DNA of 9,155 nucleotides from an uncultured Atopostipes sp. (GCA_947296835.1 CAMYQS010000038.1:1-9155); one strand, 5' to 3'; shown: positions 1-5,940, counted from the first letter of the stretch. The notes: generated from the sequence alone by a model not told the origin. Program-made: numbers and translations.

Positions 1-39
1 TAGTAGTGTAATACCACCGTCGTGGATATTACACTACTA
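1..39. repeat. 39-nt fold-back inverted repeat at the window edge
   Basis: Bases 1-13 pair perfectly with 27-39 (TAGTAGTGTAATA against TATTACACTACTA). After one bulged base (26), 14-17 (CCAC) pair with 22-25 (GTGG) around a 4-nt loop. The structure starts at base 1 and covers the stop codon that closes the kduI fragment. It has no T-run beside it on either strand, so it is not a normal terminator. It could be an assembly fold-back at a contig end or the edge of an inserted element. The palindrome is seen directly; its origin is inference. Confidence 0.75.
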
Positions 40-256
40 ATCTTAGTATGTTTGATTTGTTTAAAACAATCTCTAATTCTGAATCTGTTGGTGTAACACC
101 ACCGAAGATTTGACGGTCATTATGCGTGTAGTTTAAAACAATCTCACCCGGCTCAAAAATTTTCTCTGCTAAGTAGTCTTCACGTAACTCAGTAGTTGAA
201 GTCTTCTCAACGTGCTTTGGCGAAGTTGCGTAATATGTCTTGTATTGTGTTTCCAT
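29..256 (-). pseudogene. kduI: 5-keto-4-deoxyuronate isomerase (KduI), truncated N-terminal fragment
   Basis: KduI isomerises 5-keto-4-deoxyuronate to 3-deoxy-D-glycero-2,5-hexodiulosonate in the cytoplasm, a step in breakdown of pectin- or glycosaminoglycan-derived unsaturated uronic acids. Residues 1-66 follow the family's N-terminus closely: a TELREDYLAEKIFEPGEI block (residues 22-39) and a YTHNDRQIFGGVTPT block (residues 43-57) that match the conserved 'LR.EFL.EK.F' and 'Y.H.DR.I.GG..P' segments. From about residue 67 (base 58 downward) the match stops, and a TAA at 29-31 ends the frame at 75 residues, against about 275 in the family. The metal-binding cupin core is therefore missing. The start is good: AGGGAG lies 10 nt before ATG at 254-256. 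The break is beside a fold-back sequence at the window edge, so it may be an assembly artefact, an insertion or true decay. Identity of the fragment is recalled from family knowledge, not from a search. Confidence 0.8.
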
Positions 257-341
257 GTTTGTAAATCTCCCTTTCGAATTTCGTTTTTATAAATTTTATT
301 AACCCATTTATTAAGTTTTTCGAGAACACTTCACCCGATTT

Positions 342-355
342 GGAAAACGCTTTTA
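342..355 (-). promoter_or_regulatory. cre-like box (CcpA) in the kduI leader
   Basis: Read on the minus strand this is TAAAAGCGTTTTCC, close to the catabolite-responsive element consensus TGNNANCGNTNNCA, with two mismatches. It lies between the likely kduI transcription start and the gene, where CcpA binding would block elongation. Consensus match only. Confidence 0.4.
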
Positions 356-361
356 TTTTAT

Positions 362-375
362 TGCTAGCGCTTAAA
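362..375 (+). promoter_or_regulatory. second cre-like box (CcpA) in the kduI leader
   Basis: TGCTAGCGCTTAAA matches TGNNANCGNTNNCA at all fixed positions but one (A instead of C at position 13). It sits 6 bp from the neighbouring cre-like box. Two such boxes in tandem downstream of the promoter fit carbon catabolite repression of a secondary sugar-acid pathway. Confidence 0.45.
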
Positions 376-416
376 CTTTTTTGTAAAATTAAGATCAGAA
401 ATGATTTATTTACAAA

Positions 417-436
417 TTAGTTAACCGGTTTACTAA
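417..436. promoter_or_regulatory. Operator palindrome upstream of kduI, probable LacI-family (KdgR-like) site
   Basis: TTAGTTAACCGGTTTACTAA is symmetrical about the central CCGG at 18 of 20 positions. The same palindrome with different bases at the 'nn' positions occurs at 4973-4992, over the start of the LacI-family regulator's own transcript. An even-length palindrome with a central CpG is typical of LacI-family operators. Both sites being next to genes of the same pathway makes autoregulation plus control of kduI the simplest reading. Confidence 0.75.
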
Positions 437-451
437 AAAAAGTTTTAGTAA
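430..451. repeat. Perfect 9-bp inverted repeat overlapping the kduI operator
   Basis: TTACTAAAA (430-438) and TTTTAGTAA (443-451) are exact inverted copies separated by 4 nt. The left arm shares the outer half-site of the operator palindrome at 417-436, and the right arm touches the putative -10 hexamer at 451-456. It could be a second regulator-binding dyad, for example an extended or alternative register for the same repressor. It has no adjacent T-run, so it is not a clear terminator. Confidence 0.5.
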
Positions 452-478
452 GCATATCATTGCTTTTTAAAACCACAA
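451..478 (-). promoter_or_regulatory. Possible proximal kduI promoter
   Basis: On the minus strand TTGTGG (473-478) and TATGCT (451-456) are separated by 16 nt. The operator at 417-436 starts 14 nt after the -10, so a repressor there would cover the early transcribed region. Both hexamers are imperfect, and the stronger candidate lies upstream at 536-564. Confidence 0.3.
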
Positions 479-535
479 TATGCTCTTCGAGTATTCTCGC
501 TGGATAAAAATCCAATTCATTTAATCTCTACCCCT

Positions 536-564
536 ATAATAGAAAACCTTTTCATCATCGTCAA
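536..564 (-). promoter_or_regulatory. Strong sigma-A-type promoter upstream of kduI
   Basis: On the minus strand TTGACG (559-564) and TATTAT (536-541) are separated by exactly 17 nt, each with one mismatch to consensus. The predicted start near 529 would give a kduI leader of about 270 nt containing the operator (417-436) and both cre-like boxes. It lies about 95 bp beyond the stop of the AraC-family gene. No clear terminator is visible between that stop and this promoter (564-658), so some read-through from the upstream operon is possible. Confidence 0.6.
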
Positions 565-657
565 GTATTTCATCATTTTATTAAAAATAATTATTTAGTT
601 ATTTTATTTTTACGTTGGTAAACCCTTACAATAGCTTGGTTTATAGATTTTAATCTT

Positions 658-1404
658 TTAAAAATTAATTAGCTGATTTTTGTACTCTTTTGGTGAAACG
701 CCTGTAATTTTTTTAAACGTCTTACTAAAATATGAGCTACTATTGTAATTTAACATGCCGGATACATCCGTGACCGTATGATTATTTTGTAGTAGAAATA
801 ATTTGGCCAAGTTGATTTTTTGTTGGTTAATATAATCCGTTAAATTAAACGTCGTTTCTTTCTTAAACTCTCTTGATAAATGCGAAGGATTTACATGAAA
901 ATGATCCGCAATTTTAGATAATGAAAGTGACTCTTGGATGTTCTCAGAAATATAATGTGCAACAGATTTAATTAATTCCGTATAATCGTTTATAGATAAA
1001 CGAAGAACTAAATCTAGGTATTCTTGCAACATCATGGTTTCAATTTTTTCATTTAATACGTCTGGATTGTTTTGATGCTCAATTAATAATATATATTTCT
1101 CCGAAATATTATGCAGATACCTGAGTGGAACTCCACCTTTTTCAGCAGCAATGCGACATAAGGTGTTCTGAATAATTAGTCCATTCTTCAGCTCCCTTAT
1201 TGTATCCCCTTCGATAACTGGATTGCCATAGCGGGATATTATACTCTCACTATCTGAATCCAATTTCAAAAAATCTTCAACCATTTCACGGTTACCCGTC
1301 TCCAAAGCAACTAGAATCAATTGCTCTCTTTGCCAAGATTGGTCGATATCATTTTCTGTCATTAAAGCTGTGCTTCCCCATTCTTTTTCTTTATGCTCAG
1401 ACAC
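658..1404 (-). CDS. AraC-family transcriptional regulator
   Basis: This is a DNA-binding regulator of 248 residues. The C-terminal third carries the double helix-turn-helix of the AraC/XylS family: helix-turn-helix 1 about 160-182 (SLSLSKIADHFHVNPSHLSREFKK region) and helix-turn-helix 2 about 209-232, closing with GVSPKEYK (235-242), the typical end of the family signature. The N-terminal 140 residues are helical, not a cupin. They include an 'LIIQNTLCRIAAEKGGVPLRYL' stretch (about 76-97) seen in many Firmicutes AraC proteins that flank sugar-transport genes. The start is GTG at 1402-1404 with GGGAG 10 nt before it; ATG at 1360-1362 (Met15) is an alternative. It lies 96 bp after the PTS gene in the same direction, and I see no convincing promoter in that gap, so it is probably in the kdgR-kdgK-PTS operon. 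Its target and effector cannot be read from sequence; local sugar-acid uptake or kduI is likely. Confidence 0.85.
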   Translation of the reverse strand: MSEHKEKEWGSTALMTENDIDQSWQREQLILVALETGNREMVEDFLKLDSDSESIISRYGNPVIEGDTIRELKNGLIIQNTLCRIAAEKGGVPLRYLHNISEKYILLIEHQNNPDVLNEKIETMMLQEYLDLVLRLSINDYTELIKSVAHYISENIQESLSLSKIADHFHVNPSHLSREFKKETTFNLTDYINQQKINLAKLFLLQNNHTVTDVSGMLNYNSSSYFSKTFKKITGVSPKEYKNQLINF

Positions 1405-1467
1405 TCCATCTCAACTCCCATGAATCGCTCTACCTTATAGGCTGTGAAAGTGTACTCTCCCTACAAC

Positions 1468-1492
1468 GTAAAGATTTTGAAACTATCTTTAC
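1468..1492 (-). repeat. Stem-loop just after the PTS gene
   Basis: GTAAAGAT (1468-1475) and ATCTTTAC (1485-1492) form a perfect 8-bp stem with a 9-nt loop, starting 8 nt after the PTS stop codon. No T-run follows on the minus strand, so it is unlikely to be an intrinsic terminator. An mRNA-stability or processing hairpin between the PTS and AraC cistrons is possible. Confidence 0.35.
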
Positions 1493-1500
1493 TACTTATT

Positions 1501-2865
1501 TTAAGCTTCAACGATTTTTCTTTCGTCAGATTTTGTAATCGTAAAAGCAATAACTCCAGCAACAGTTGCTGCGATAGCTAGGCCAATTAACCCGTTTATT
1601 AAGTTCATCGGATCATCACCTACAAGTGCAGTTAACGTAATAAAACTACCAAATACAAATGTGTTTGCAGTCACTGACATGAAGCCCATATAAGCCGCGC
1701 CAGCTGCACCACCAATAATTTGTGCAAGGAAATATTTTCGATATTTGACCATAATTCCAAAAATCGTTGGTTCAACCATCCCTGAAATAGCTATCGTAAA
1801 TACATTCGCGCTTGCATAGTTTTTCAAATCTCTATTTTTCTTTGCTGCTAATGTAATCCCGACAACAAGACCTAGCGTTGCAAAGTTAGATGCAAAAGTG
1901 AACGGTCGAATGAAATCAAAACCATGAACGGATAAGTTATTTAACATAATAGGGTTAATCGCCCAGTTCAGTCCGGTCGAGATGATGAGTAACCATAAAC
2001 CACCCATCACAACGCCTGTTAACGTTCCGTTTGTCTCCATTAACCATGTGACGATTCCAGCTAAAAACTCTCCACTATAATAACCAATTGGTCCTGCAAC
2101 TAAAATAGTTAAAGGAACGATAATTGCTAAGGTCAGTAAGGGGATCAATATCGTTTTTAGTGTATCGGATAATCTTTTTTCTAAAAAATTATAAAGTGCT
2201 GCATACATTCCGATCGCAAGAACGATTGGAATAACCGTAGAGCTGTAATTAATCAACACTACCGGAACCCCAAGGAAATCGAGTTCGGCTCCCGAGTTAA
2301 ATAATTTAATAAAGTCCGGATGGGTTAGTGAAAAGGCCACTAACACTCCTATGAACGGATTGACCTTCAATACTCGAGAAGTTGTAATCGCTAACATAAT
2401 TGGCGAGAAATAAAAGATCCCATTTGAAGCGATTGTCAGTAAAATGTACATTCCACTTGTCTCTGACAACACACCTATTTGATTAAAAAGTAATAACAAA
2501 CCTTTTAAAATACCCGCACCGGCAAAAGCAGGAACGACAGGTTGGAATATTTGCGATAAGAAATCAAATATTCGATTAATGATTGTATCTTGTTTATTAT
2601 TTTCTTTGGATAAAGCTAATTCTGCTTCCACTTCTTCGATCAAAGCATCTTTTAATTCAATTTCTCTAATTTTAAGCGTAACAACAGGTTTCGTTTCATC
2701 CTTGTAATATGCTGTGTGTACGCGATCGATTACTTGTAAATTCTCAACTTCTATTGTATCTGTTAAATAAAAGTCGACGTTTGCATCTTGGTGAACAACC
2801 GATTCAACATTTTCAATGCCACCAAGATTTTCGATTATTAATGCTACTCTATATCGTGTTAACAT
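1501..2865 (-). CDS. PTS-type permease, EIIB-EIIC (glucose/beta-glucoside family), with EIIB lacking the phospho-cysteine
   Basis: A 454-residue protein with a degenerate EIIB domain (about 1-75), a linker, and a full EIIC membrane domain (about 100-445) of the glucose/sucrose/beta-glucoside family. EIIC landmarks are PVVPAFAGAGILKG (109-122), a VNP...THPDF segment (168-185), a VLINYSS...IP segment (203-213), and GMVEP (362-366), which keeps the conserved Glu (E365). The EIIB segment that usually reads S-V-x-H-C-A-T-R-L-R-F is SVVHQDANVDF (22-32): Gln26 replaces the phosphorylated Cys and both Arg are lost. The protein has no cysteine at all. The EIIC 'G-L-H-W' motif is GLNW (298-301), so the conserved His is Asn300. 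No EIIA domain is present. GGGGA precedes ATG 2863-2865. The gene lies 97 bp after kdgK. The likely cargo is a uronate derivative or KDG; phosphorylation during transport looks abolished, unless another EIIB acts in trans. Confidence 0.85.
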   Translation of the reverse strand: MLTRYRVALIIENLGGIENVESVVHQDANVDFYLTDTIEVENLQVIDRVHTAYYKDETKPVVTLKIREIELKDALIEEVEAELALSKENNKQDTIINRIFDFLSQIFQPVVPAFAGAGILKGLLLLFNQIGVLSETSGMYILLTIASNGIFYFSPIMLAITTSRVLKVNPFIGVLVAFSLTHPDFIKLFNSGAELDFLGVPVVLINYSSTVIPIVLAIGMYAALYNFLEKRLSDTLKTILIPLLTLAIIVPLTILVAGPIGYYSGEFLAGIVTWLMETNGTLTGVVMGGLWLLIISTGLNWAINPIMLNNLSVHGFDFIRPFTFASNFATLGLVVGITLAAKKNRDLKNYASANVFTIAISGMVEPTIFGIMVKYRKYFLAQIIGGAAGAAYMGFMSVTANTFVFGSFITLTALVGDDPMNLINGLIGLAIAATVAGVIAFTITKSDERKIVEA

Positions 2866-2962
2866 TTAATCCCCATTCTTTATGGTGAACTGACTCAATC
2901 TAATTGCATTTCATCATTCAATAAAATCTTTGAGTCTTTTACTTTATTTATTTGTTTGTTTG

Positions 2963-3913
2963 TTACTCGGGTACTCTTTCTGTTTCAGCCATGAATTGCT
3001 CTAACTCTTCTGGTGTTGGCAAACCATCATTGTCTCCAGCAAACGTTACTTGTCGTCCACCTGTTGCATTTGCACGTAATACTGCTTCTGCTAGTGATTT
3101 ATCTTCTAGTAATGCACTAATCAGACCTACTGAGAAAGCATCTCCTGCACCAACTGTATCCACTACGTCTACCTTGTATCCTGATACAAATCCTGACTCA
3201 TTTTTTGTTGCGTAGTATGCGCCGTCTGCTTCCGTTAAGACAACCAATTTCACGCCTTTGTCTAAGTAGAATTTAGCAACATCTTCGTATGAATCTTGCC
3301 CAGACAACATTTGAGCCTCTGTATAACCTGGAATAAATACGTCCGCATTTTCAGATAACTTATTAATTGTTTCAACCATGACCTCTTTATTTTCCCATAA
3401 GTCTAGGCGGATGTTCGGGTCAAATGTTACAGTTTTGCCCATTTCACGCATTCTCTTCGTAACGTGGTACGTAAACTCACGGTTGCTTTCAGATAAACTA
3501 GCGAAGATACTTGTAAAATGTAATAATTTCGCTTGCTTGAAGTACACTTCGTCGTAATCATCTAAAGTCATTTGTGAAGCCGCTGATCCCGCTCTAAAGT
3601 ACTCAATATCGGGGTCTCCAACATCTGTTTTACCTTTTAAGTATAGTCCCGTTCTACGGTCAGATGAAAACTTAATGTTGCGAATGTCTATTCCTTCAGC
3701 CGCCATTGCTTTTGAAATGAAACGTCCGAATGAATCGTCACCAAGTTTCGTTACAAAACCTGTTTTGTGTCCTAAACGCGATAGACCTGTCGCAACGTTT
3801 GTTTCAGCTCCTGCAAGTGCACTATTCCAAGTGCTGACGTCTTCTAGCTTTGCGATTTCATCTGCGTAAAATAAATATAGCGGTTCTCCAAATGTAATAA
3901 CATCAATGTTCAT
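2963..3913 (-). CDS. kdgK: 2-dehydro-3-deoxygluconokinase (KDG kinase), PfkB family
   Basis: This cytoplasmic kinase phosphorylates 2-keto-3-deoxygluconate with ATP to 2-keto-3-deoxy-6-phosphogluconate, which KDPG aldolase then cleaves. The 316-residue length is normal for PfkB/ribokinase-family KdgK. Visible landmarks are the substrate-side GAETNVATGLSRLG (35-48), the KLGDDSFGRF block (56-65), FDPNIRLDLW (164-173), which is characteristic of KDG kinases, and the PfkB signature DTVGAGDAF (252-260), with Asp258 as the expected catalytic base. The start is well supported: GGAGG lies 7 nt before ATG 3911-3913. The gene begins 34 bp after the LacI-family regulator stops, so the two are surely co-transcribed. 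A ketohexose or other sugar kinase is the alternative, but the neighbouring kduI fragment favours KDG. An AT-rich run of AACA/AATA-like units follows the stop. Confidence 0.9.
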   Translation of the reverse strand: MNIDVITFGEPLYLFYADEIAKLEDVSTWNSALAGAETNVATGLSRLGHKTGFVTKLGDDSFGRFISKAMAAEGIDIRNIKFSSDRRTGLYLKGKTDVGDPDIEYFRAGSAASQMTLDDYDEVYFKQAKLLHFTSIFASLSESNREFTYHVTKRMREMGKTVTFDPNIRLDLWENKEVMVETINKLSENADVFIPGYTEAQMLSGQDSYEDVAKFYLDKGVKLVVLTEADGAYYATKNESGFVSGYKVDVVDTVGAGDAFSVGLISALLEDKSLAEAVLRANATGGRQVTFAGDNDGLPTPEELEQFMAETERVPE

Positions 3914-3947
3914 AACTTTTCCTCCAAAAATGTAATAGTTTTAAATC

Positions 3948-4934
3948 TTAAAGTGAATTTCGATAATTAATGCTTGCTGGAACAATAATTGTTTCAGTAC
4001 TCTTCTTATCTTTCATACTATGCATCAATTCGATAACAAGAAGGTTTGTGATTTTCTCTAAATCCTGTTCAACCGATGTAATCCCCGGTGCAATACCTTC
4101 TGCTAAGTACCAGTCATCATAACCACAAATCCCATAATCATCTGGGATACTTAGGTTTAACTTTGTCGTGACTTTAATCACTTCATATAAGTTATTTCGG
4201 TTAGCAGCAAAGATGACAGATTTCTTATCATTCTTATCTTGTTCAATATACTCAACCAGCGGCTGATTACTTTCATCGATTTCAATATACTGAAACTCCA
4301 TGCCTCGTTCTTTTGCCGTTTGCTTAACTGCTTCATATCGTTCAACACGCGGTGAAATGTCGTCCAATGCGGTTGACACGTGTATCACTTTTTCATACCC
4401 CATGTCTGCAGCATCATTCATTAGCCTAGACGTGATCTCAACGTTATTCGATTGTACTGTCGGCCATTTCTTTTTATCTAATAGTCGATCAATTAGTACA
4501 GTTGGTGTGCCAGCATCAATAATTGATTGATAGTTCGCCAGTTTCGCCGTGGTCGGTTGTAAAATTAGCCCATCAACGTTTTGCAGTAACAGTTTCTCAA
4601 TAACTTTCTGTTCTTCTTCTGCAGAATTATCAGCTGTCATAATGAGTAACTGATAATCTGTATCGCTCAGAGCGTTTTGTAAGCCCTTAATTATAACAGA
4701 AGAATAATAGTTCAATATATCTGCAACAACCAACCCAATTAAAAAACTCTGCCTATTCTTCAATCCTCTCGCTTGGGGATTCGGTTTATAGTCCATTTCT
4801 TTAATCACTTCACGAATACGGTGTTTTGTGTCGACACTCATTCGGTTAAATTCACCATTTAAATAGCGTGATAAGGTTGTTTTTGAAACGCCTGCTTTTT
4901 CAGCGACGTCTGTAATCGTTACTCTTTCTTTCAT
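3948..4934 (-). CDS. kdgR: LacI-family transcriptional regulator, KdgR-like
   Basis: A 328-residue one-component repressor, the usual LacI/GalR length. The N-terminal helix-turn-helix is ITDVAEKAGVSKTTLSRYLNG (7-27). The hinge NPQARGLKN (52-60) carries the Leu that LacI proteins insert into a central CpG of the operator. Residues from about 64 form the periplasmic-binding-protein-like effector domain, ending in a GICGYDDWYLAEGIAPGITSVEQ block (268-290) that resembles Bacillus KdgR proteins. AGGGA lies 8 nt before ATG 4932-4934. It is the first gene of an operon with kdgK and the PTS permease. Its promoter is followed directly by a palindrome (4973-4992) that is repeated upstream of kduI, so autorepression and control of the pathway are likely. 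KDG or KDPG would be the expected inducer, by analogy to KdgR. The symbol is assigned from context as much as from sequence. Confidence 0.8.
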   Translation of the reverse strand: MKERVTITDVAEKAGVSKTTLSRYLNGEFNRMSVDTKHRIREVIKEMDYKPNPQARGLKNRQSFLIGLVVADILNYYSSVIIKGLQNALSDTDYQLLIMTADNSAEEEQKVIEKLLLQNVDGLILQPTTAKLANYQSIIDAGTPTVLIDRLLDKKKWPTVQSNNVEITSRLMNDAADMGYEKVIHVSTALDDISPRVERYEAVKQTAKERGMEFQYIEIDESNQPLVEYIEQDKNDKKSVIFAANRNNLYEVIKVTTKLNLSIPDDYGICGYDDWYLAEGIAPGITSVEQDLEKITNLLVIELMHSMKDKKSTETIIVPASINYRNSL

Positions 4935-4972
4935 ATGCTTTTCCCTTTCGAATTAAGGAATCTTGGTTTCTT

Positions 4973-4992
4973 TTAGGAAACCGGTTAACTAA
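4973..4992. promoter_or_regulatory. Operator palindrome over the kdgR-kdgK-PTS transcription start
   Basis: TTAGGAAACCGGTTAACTAA begins at the base after the -10 hexamer, so a bound repressor would cover the transcription start. Sixteen of 20 positions are symmetrical; with one more matching pair the dyad extends to 4972-4993. It shares the frame TTAGnnAACCGGTTnnCTAA with the site at 417-436. Confidence 0.8.
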
Positions 4993-5021
4993 ATCATAAA
5001 CTATCCAATAAATATTGTCAA
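4993..5021 (-). promoter_or_regulatory. Near-consensus promoter of the kdgR-kdgK-PTS operon
   Basis: On the minus strand TTGACA (5016-5021, perfect -35) and TATGAT (4993-4998) are separated by 17 nt. Transcription should start near 4986, giving a leader of about 50 nt before the regulator's ATG at 4934. The operator palindrome abuts the -10. Confidence 0.85.
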
Positions 5022-5141
5022 TGATATCCTTGAAATATCTTTATACCGCGTTTCGTGTGCTTTTCAAACGGATAAACATGTAGTTTTTTGATGTTTTTAT
5101 TTATTTGTTTTATTGTAAAACAACGTTCTGGAACACCTTTT

Positions 5142-5155
5142 GGAAAGCGGTTTCT
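5142..5155 (+). promoter_or_regulatory. cre-like box (CcpA) upstream of the kdgR operon
   Basis: GGAAAGCGGTTTCT has two mismatches to TGNNANCGNTNNCA and the typical GAAA-GCGG-TTTC core. It lies about 120 bp upstream of the -35 of the kdgR operon and beyond the msrA terminator, which is far for simple promoter repression. Consensus match only. Confidence 0.35.
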
Positions 5156-5184
5156 TTTATCTTTTTCTACTTTATCATAAACAA

Positions 5185-5216
5185 CAAAAAAGGTCATACA
5201 TTTTCATGTATAACCT
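5185..5216 (-). terminator. Intrinsic terminator of msrA
   Basis: On the minus strand an 11-bp stem (AGGTTATACAT with ATGTATGACCT, one G-U pair; bases 5206-5216 and 5191-5201) with a 4-nt GAAA loop is followed at once by a run of T. It starts about 40 nt after the msrA stop and separates msrA from the kdgR operon. There is no T-run on the plus side. Confidence 0.9.
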
Positions 5217-5257
5217 GGATTATTTTATGCGATTTCACAAGTTTCTGCTAAAATATA

Positions 5258-5788
5258 TTAATTATTTCCCCAATTTTCCTCTAAAAATCCAACCCGACCA
5301 GATCCTACACTGTATCGTTTATAGTGTGCTGTTTCTTTTTTATAGAAATCTTGATGGTATTCATCAGCTGGATAAAAAGGATCGATTGGTTCAATACTTG
5401 TTACAATTGGAGCTGAAAAAGGACCATTTTCTTGTAAGTTCTGCTTCGACTGTTCTGCGATTTCTTGTTCTTCGGCCGTACTATAATAAATAACTGGACG
5501 GTAACTATCCCCTCGATCAGCGAATTGACCACTCGCATCAGTCGGATCCGTTTGGCGCCAATAGATTTCCACTAATTCTGCATAAGATATTTTATCCGGA
5601 TCATAGGTAATCTCTACTGCTTCCGTATGACCTGTACCGCCTCTTACCACTTCATTATAAGTAGGATTCTCAACATGGCCTCCTGTAAATCCTGAAACAA
5701 CTGATTCAATTCCCGGCAGCGAATCAAACGGCTGGACCATACACCAGAAACACCCGCCCGCAAAAACTGCTTTTTTAACGTTTGACAT
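5258..5788 (-). CDS. msrA: Peptide-methionine (S)-S-oxide reductase MsrA
   Basis: MsrA reduces the S-form of methionine sulfoxide in proteins and free methionine, using thioredoxin, as a cytosolic repair enzyme. The catalytic motif is GGCFWCMVQPFD (11-22), with nucleophile Cys13. Other family landmarks are the SGFTGGHVENPTYNEV block (32-47), GHTEAVEI (53-60), RPVIYY (97-102) and the DEYHQDF segment (142-148). The length of 176 residues is normal for the short bacterial form without a fused MsrB. The only cysteines are Cys13 and Cys16, so the resolving cysteine is probably Cys16 of the CxxC-like pair rather than a C-terminal one; this is inference. GGAG lies a few nt before ATG 5786-5788. It appears monocistronic, with a serS terminator upstream and its own terminator downstream. 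Confidence 0.95.
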   Translation of the reverse strand: MSNVKKAVFAGGCFWCMVQPFDSLPGIESVVSGFTGGHVENPTYNEVVRGGTGHTEAVEITYDPDKISYAELVEIYWRQTDPTDASGQFADRGDSYRPVIYYSTAEEQEIAEQSKQNLQENGPFSAPIVTSIEPIDPFYPADEYHQDFYKKETAHYKRYSVGSGRVGFLEENWGNN

Positions 5789-5840
5789 CTTCTCTCCTCT
5801 TTCTTTTTCATAATTCTACCTGTCTTATTTTCTCTAATAT

Positions 5841-5867
5841 ATTTTAACATATCAATTGGAATACCAA
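5841..5867 (-). promoter_or_regulatory. Possible msrA promoter with extended -10
   Basis: On the minus strand TTGGTA (5862-5867) and TAAAAT (5841-5846) lie 15 nt apart. A TG one base before the -10 (5848-5849) makes it an extended -10 that tolerates a weak -35. It would start transcription about 45 nt before the msrA ATG. A promoter is needed somewhere here because serS ends in a strong terminator. Confidence 0.4.
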
Positions 5868-5940
5868 GGCCTATTTCGTTTTAGTAAGCCGTATTTGCTT
5901 CTACTTCAGAATTAGTTGATGGAAGAAACATTACACCAGC

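Noticed and set aside
467..520. A 17-codon open frame on the minus strand upstream of kduI with an AGGGG before its ATG, as a leader peptide.
   Set aside because: The AGGGG lies between the -10 and the predicted transcription start of the strong promoter, so it would not be in the transcript. There is no codon run that suggests attenuation.
2892..2936. GACTCAA...TTGAGTC inverted repeat in the kdgK-PTS gap as a terminator.
   Set aside because: The stem is 7 bp with a 31-nt loop and no T-run, and the downstream gene belongs to the same pathway.
5140..5493. Plus-strand open frame of 117 codons.
   Set aside because: It runs antisense through the msrA terminator and the 3' half of msrA, has no ribosome binding site I can support, and its sequence is low-complexity Phe/Tyr/Leu-rich.
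5644..5850. 68-codon minus-strand frame overlapping the start of msrA.
   Set aside because: Most of it is a shifted reading of msrA codons. Only its first part, upstream of msrA, looks protein-like and is noted as a possible remnant.
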